Below are positions 7,642 to 10,993 of a DNA stretch of 10,993 nucleotides, piece by piece. The translations under genes were made by a program, and so were the position numbers. This DNA is from Bacteroidota bacterium (GTDB lineage: Bacteria; Bacteroidota; Bacteroidia; Flavobacteriales_F; PHOS-HE28). How positions within the stretch are numbered: position 1 is the stretch's first letter; each line of letters opens with the position of its first letter. The DNA is taken from assembly GCA_963169595.1 (NCBI GenBank), contig CAUJFM010000035.1, forward strand, positions 1-10,993, in the 5' to 3' direction. Below the pieces are notes generated by a model that had not been told where the DNA came from, did no database searches, and worked only from the letters and a program-made list of their open reading frames with translations.

Positions 7642-8883
7642 CTACACCCGCACCTTCCCGCTCATCAACCGCGGCAGCAGCAGGTCACGAGCGCGGGTGA
7701 GTTGTTGGTTCATCGCCTGGAGGGTTCTCATCTGGTCGAATAGTGGAATGATTCTCCCCGTGAAATCTTTGATGACATCCTTGCACGGTAGCACGACCTT
7801 CAGACCCTTGACGATCTGTTGGCTGATATTCGTTTGTGCCGCACCCTGCGATATACCGATTAGCTGCTCTCTGATGGTTCCGAAGAAGAGAAAGGCGAAG
7901 TGGATACTCGCATGCTCAACTTTGGGTGAAAGCGCGCAGCAGGCTTGGTTGCATGCAGCCGGGTTTGCCAGGATTGCGACACGGCCGATGTTCGTTCCTC
8001 CATACATCGACACAAGCAACGTGTTCGGAGGATAGACTTTCGCCGACGAGTTGCTGATCGCCATCTCTGTGATCTTCTCCTCTGTATCGAAGATGAAGTC
8101 CTCGTTCAACTCCTGTGTCTTCACCCAGTTGATATCCCCTTCATAGTACTCGGGCTTACTGCGACTTGGTGTACCTCCTGATGACGTGTGATAGAAGTCC
8201 TCAATCGTTCCTTTCTCCCACCCCTCCGGCACCCCGTCCTTCACTCCCGACCCGTCGGGACGAAGACGCTTCCCCCCTTCATGCCCCGGGAAGCGCAGCC
8301 TTACGAACCACTCGGTGTACAGCAGCCGCGCCGCGCGCTCCAGCAATTTGATCCGCTTCCGGTTGTTCTCGATCAGCTCGTCGTAGGAGGAGAGGATCGA
8401 GGCGATGCGGCGTTGGGTGGCGAGGTCGGGAAGTCGAACAGGGAATTCCGGGAACTTCTTCAGCGGGATCCTATCAACCGTTGCACCGCTGATAATGTTC
8501 GACTCGATAACCGCACGCCACTCCTTCGAGAGCAAATAGTAATGCAGATACTTCGGATTGACCTTTGACTTGTCCGGTCGTACCAGCCCCATACGGCGTC
8601 CAAGGCAGCCTCTGAAGCCTTCGGGAATCAGTACGTATCTGTGCAGTGTGGCTTCATAGGAGAACACGATATCGTCTTTCTGTGGAAGCACGCGTTTTGT
8701 CCACCGTGGAAAATCCTCTTCGGATATGTGCTTCACGTCGGATAGATCAAGACGACCATCTTCAGTGACATTCGTGACACCAAGGAACACAGGCCCTTCA
8801 TCAACCTCCTTCGGGGTCGCATGGGGCCCATCATATATACCCTCCGCGTACCTACTGATAGCAATCCGTTCCATCTGCGTCAT
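7642..8883 (-). CDS. hsdS: Type I restriction-modification specificity subunit HsdS
   Basis: HsdS is the DNA-recognition subunit that directs both HsdM and HsdR to a bipartite target. The 413-residue protein has the usual two-repeat layout. Target recognition domain 1 covers about residues 5-150. The central conserved helix, LPDLATQRRIASILSSYDEL (151-170) and its continuation, runs to about 195. A Gly-rich linker (198-222) precedes recognition domain 2 (about 223-365), and a distal conserved helix ends in LLLPRLMSGKV (401-411). The start at 8883 is chosen because its ATG overlaps the hsdM stop as ATGA; a second Met three codons on (MERIAIS) is a weaker alternative. The two recognition domains are visibly lower in GC than the linker between them. 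The target sequence cannot be deduced by eye. The protein is full length with no sign of decay. Confidence 0.96.
   Translation of the reverse strand: MTQMERIAISRYAEGIYDGPHATPKEVDEGPVFLGVTNVTEDGRLDLSDVKHISEEDFPRWTKRVLPQKDDIVFSYEATLHRYVLIPEGFRGCLGRRMGLVRPDKSKVNPKYLHYYLLSKEWRAVIESNIISGATVDRIPLKKFPEFPVRLPDLATQRRIASILSSYDELIENNRKRIKLLERAARLLYTEWFVRLRFPGHEGGKRLRPDGSGVKDGVPEGWEKGTIEDFYHTSSGGTPSRSKPEYYEGDINWVKTQELNEDFIFDTEEKITEMAISNSSAKVYPPNTLLVSMYGGTNIGRVAILANPAACNQACCALSPKVEHASIHFAFLFFGTIREQLIGISQGAAQTNISQQIVKGLKVVLPCKDVIKDFTGRIIPLFDQMRTLQAMNQQLTRARDLLLPRLMSGKVRV
8245..8260. repeat. Short perfect palindrome in the hsdS inter-domain linker
   Basis: The sequence TCCCGAC, a 2-base spacer CC, then GTCGGGA forms a perfect 7-base inverted repeat. 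It lies inside the hsdS coding region and encodes the RPDGSG part of the linker between the central conserved helix and the second recognition domain. It sits in the GC-rich island of an otherwise lower-GC gene. It could be coincidental or a codon-constrained motif. Confidence 0.6.
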
Positions 8884-10993
8884 GCAACCATCACGTTTCG
8901 ATTCTCTTCGATGGCGGTGGCCAGAAGAACTGCCTGTGCGTTCAGTTCCGCCAGTTCATCGTGGATCTCATCAAAGACTTGCTCGAAATCTTCCTCGTCA
9001 TCATCTTCTAAAGCCACCCCCACATACCGCCCCGGCGTCAAGCTCCAATCGTTGGCTTCGATCTCCTTCACAACCACCAGCTTCACAAAGCCCTCCACAT
9101 CGCGAAGTTCGGCATCGGGGAAGCGCTCCTGCAGCCACTGGGCGTGGCGGTGGTGGTACCGCACCTGCTTCAGTTGGTCCACCGCCCAGGGGCGCAGTTC
9201 GGCCAGGGCCTTTAGTTCGCGGCGCAGCTCGGTGCCGGGCCAGTCCCGCTCCTCCCGCGCGTTCAATTCCTTCTCGCACACGTCGTACACCTTGCCCAGC
9301 AGCTTGTGCAGGAGGTCGGCCTCTTTGGCCAGTTCGTGGCTCAGATCGCTCAGGGTGGCTACCTCTTTGCTCGCGGTGTGCAGGGCGGTATTGCGGGTGG
9401 CCACCTCATCCTTCGGGTGGCCACGGTGGGCGGGGTCTTGCTGGGTGGAGATAAGCGGCGTGGTCTGTAGGCGGGTGAGGGTGGCTCGGAGATCCTTGGC
9501 GTGTTTGGCATAGGCGGCTTGGGCTTCGCGCAATTCCTCCACCAAGGGCTTCAGCGGTTCCTTCTTTTCATGCCGCTTCACGAAGGGCAGCATGCGCTGG
9601 AAGGTGCGTTCGCACACTTCCTGCACGTTCTGCACGGGGTGGCGCAGTACGCCTTCTTCATCGGTCCTGGCCAGGCATTGCTCGGCGGCGCGCAGGGTAT
9701 CGCGCAGGTGCTGGGCCACCAGGTCCAGGTAGCGCTGGCGCTCGCCGCGGTACAGCCATACGATGCTGGTGAGGTTGGCCTGCTGCTCCGGGCTGAAGTC
9801 GAAGATCTTGCGGGTGACCTTGCGGTACACGTGCCGCGCATCGATCATGAGCACCTTGTCCTTGCGCTCCTTCGGCTTGCCGCGATCGAGGAACCAGAGT
9901 TCGCAGGGCACGGTGCGGGTGTAGAAGAAGTTGGAGCGGATGGCCATCATCACGTCCACCGCGCCGGTCTCCACCAGCTTGCGGCGCACGGTGGCCTCAT
10001 CGCGCCCGGCGCTGCTGGCCTGGCTGCTCATCACGAAGCCGGCGCGGCCCTTGGCGGCGAGGTAGCTGTAGAAGTAGGAGATCCACAGGTAGTTGCCGTT
10101 GCTCACCTTCTTCTTCTTGTTCACGCCCGGCAGGCCGAAGGGCAGGCGCGGGTCGTTCTTCACCTTGTCGGCATCCACCTCGTCGGTGTTGAAGGGCGGG
10201 TTGGCCATCACGTAGTCGGCCTTGCCCAGCAGCTCGTGCGGGTCCTCGTAGTAACTGATGGCCTGCGCCACCTTGCCTTCCAGCCCGTGTACGGCCAGGT
10301 TCATCTTGCCCAGGCGGATGGTGAGGGCGTTCTTCTCCAGCCCGTAGAAGGTGGCACGCTCGCGCGGGTTCTGGTGCAATCGCTCGATGAAGTGCGCGCT
10401 CTGCACGAACATGCCGCCGCTGCCACAGGCGGGGTCCAGCACGGTGCCGTGGTCGGGCTCGATCACGTTCACGATCATCTGCACCAGGCTCACCGGCGTG
10501 AAGAACTCGCCGTTGTCGTGCGCCTTCTGGTCGGCGAAGCCGGTGAGGAAGTATTCGTAGATGCGGCCGAACACGTCGCCGTCGGCCTTCTTCAGTTCCT
10601 CCAGGTTGAAGGCGCGCAGCAAGCTGCCGAGCACGTCGTTCTTCAGGCTCTTGTACTCGCTTTTGGGCAGCACGCCCTTGAGCATGTCGTAGTCCTTCTC
10701 GATGCTCTCCATGGCGTGCTCCAGGGCGGCGGCGCGGTCGTCGGCATCGGTGAGGTCCACGAGGTAGTCGTATTGCGCCTCGGGCCGCAGGAAGATGGAG
10801 CCCTGCCCGCTGAAGTCCTCCTTGCGCAGCGCGCGCACCTTGCCGCCGCGCTGCGGCAGGTTCGCTTCGAGGCGCTCCTTCACCTTCAGGAAGCGGCTGT
10901 ACGCGTGGCGCAAAAAGATGAGGCCGAGCACGGGCATCATGTACTCGTTGCTGGCGTAGTTGCTGTTGGTGCGCAGGGTGTCGGCGCTGGACC
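8880..10993 (-). CDS. hsdM: Type I restriction-modification DNA methyltransferase subunit HsdM (5' end cut by window edge)
   Basis: This is the N6-adenine methyltransferase subunit of a type I restriction-modification enzyme; with HsdS it methylates the host recognition site using S-adenosylmethionine. The frame stays open to the right edge: 17 further codons precede the ATG at 10940, so the true start lies outside. Counting from that internal Met, an HsdM N-terminal helical region is followed by EFFTPVSLV (145-153), SAM-binding motif I VLDPACGSGGM (167-177) and catalytic motif NPPF (247-250). The C-terminal signature DWSLTPGRYVG (631-641) ends the protein. Between roughly 385 and 600 lies a long, charged, helix-rich stretch, so the product exceeds 700 residues against about 530 for EcoKI HsdM, although longer HsdM proteins are known. 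The stop overlaps the hsdS start as ATGA (8880-8883), which indicates translational coupling. No frameshift or missing catalytic residue is visible. Confidence 0.96.
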   Translation of the reverse strand, partial: SSADTLRTNSNYASNEYMMPVLGLIFLRHAYSRFLKVKERLEANLPQRGGKVRALRKEDFSGQGSIFLRPEAQYDYLVDLTDADDRAAALEHAMESIEKDYDMLKGVLPKSEYKSLKNDVLGSLLRAFNLEELKKADGDVFGRIYEYFLTGFADQKAHDNGEFFTPVSLVQMIVNVIEPDHGTVLDPACGSGGMFVQSAHFIERLHQNPRERATFYGLEKNALTIRLGKMNLAVHGLEGKVAQAISYYEDPHELLGKADYVMANPPFNTDEVDADKVKNDPRLPFGLPGVNKKKKVSNGNYLWISYFYSYLAAKGRAGFVMSSQASSAGRDEATVRRKLVETGAVDVMMAIRSNFFYTRTVPCELWFLDRGKPKERKDKVLMIDARHVYRKVTRKIFDFSPEQQANLTSIVWLYRGERQRYLDLVAQHLRDTLRAAEQCLARTDEEGVLRHPVQNVQEVCERTFQRMLPFVKRHEKKEPLKPLVEELREAQAAYAKHAKDLRATLTRLQTTPLISTQQDPAHRGHPKDEVATRNTALHTASKEVATLSDLSHELAKEADLLHKLLGKVYDVCEKELNAREERDWPGTELRRELKALAELRPWAVDQLKQVRYHHRHAQWLQERFPDAELRDVEGFVKLVVVKEIEANDWSLTPGRYVGVALEDDDEEDFEQVFDEIHDELAELNAQAVLLATAIEENRNVMVA

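Overview
The window holds one long minus-strand gene array from a GC-rich bacterium. It is a type I restriction-modification locus with three extra genes lodged between the specificity and restriction subunits. Read in the direction of transcription (right to left) the order is: hsdM (its 5' end lies beyond the right edge), hsdS, a DUF262-DUF1524-DUF5655 protein of the GmrSD type, a DUF488 protein with an extra N-terminal domain, an unrecognised protein of 277 residues, hsdR, and a small MNT-type nucleotidyltransferase. No RNA gene, CRISPR array, insertion sequence or transposase was seen.

Organism: none of the six visible start codons has a convincing Shine-Dalgarno sequence in front of it, although the DNA is GC-rich. 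That combination fits a high-GC member of the Bacteroidota, but this is an inference from translation signals only. No housekeeping gene is present to confirm it.

Layout: 8880-10993 hsdM; 7642-8883 hsdS, sharing an ATGA overlap with hsdM; 5512-7614 the DUF262 gene, 27 bases after hsdS; 4559-5443 the DUF488 gene after a 68-base gap; 3722-4555 the unknown gene, only 3 bases after DUF488; 506-3712 hsdR, 9 bases further on. A 177-base gap (329-505) follows. It contains a 23-codon fragment that looks like the start of a heavy-metal-associated (HMA) domain. The nucleotidyltransferase (14-328) comes last, and a HEPN partner, if there is one, would lie beyond the left edge.

How the genes may work together: HsdM and HsdS methylate host DNA at a bipartite site, and HsdR joins them to cut unmethylated DNA. 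GmrSD-family nucleases are known to attack DNA carrying modified bases or a modified backbone, so the embedded gene could cover phages whose modified DNA escapes the type I enzyme. The DUF488 gene and its partner are packed so tightly with each other and with hsdR that they are probably co-expressed with it; their biochemical role is unknown. The whole array reads as a composite defence operon with a possible toxin-antitoxin module at its downstream end.
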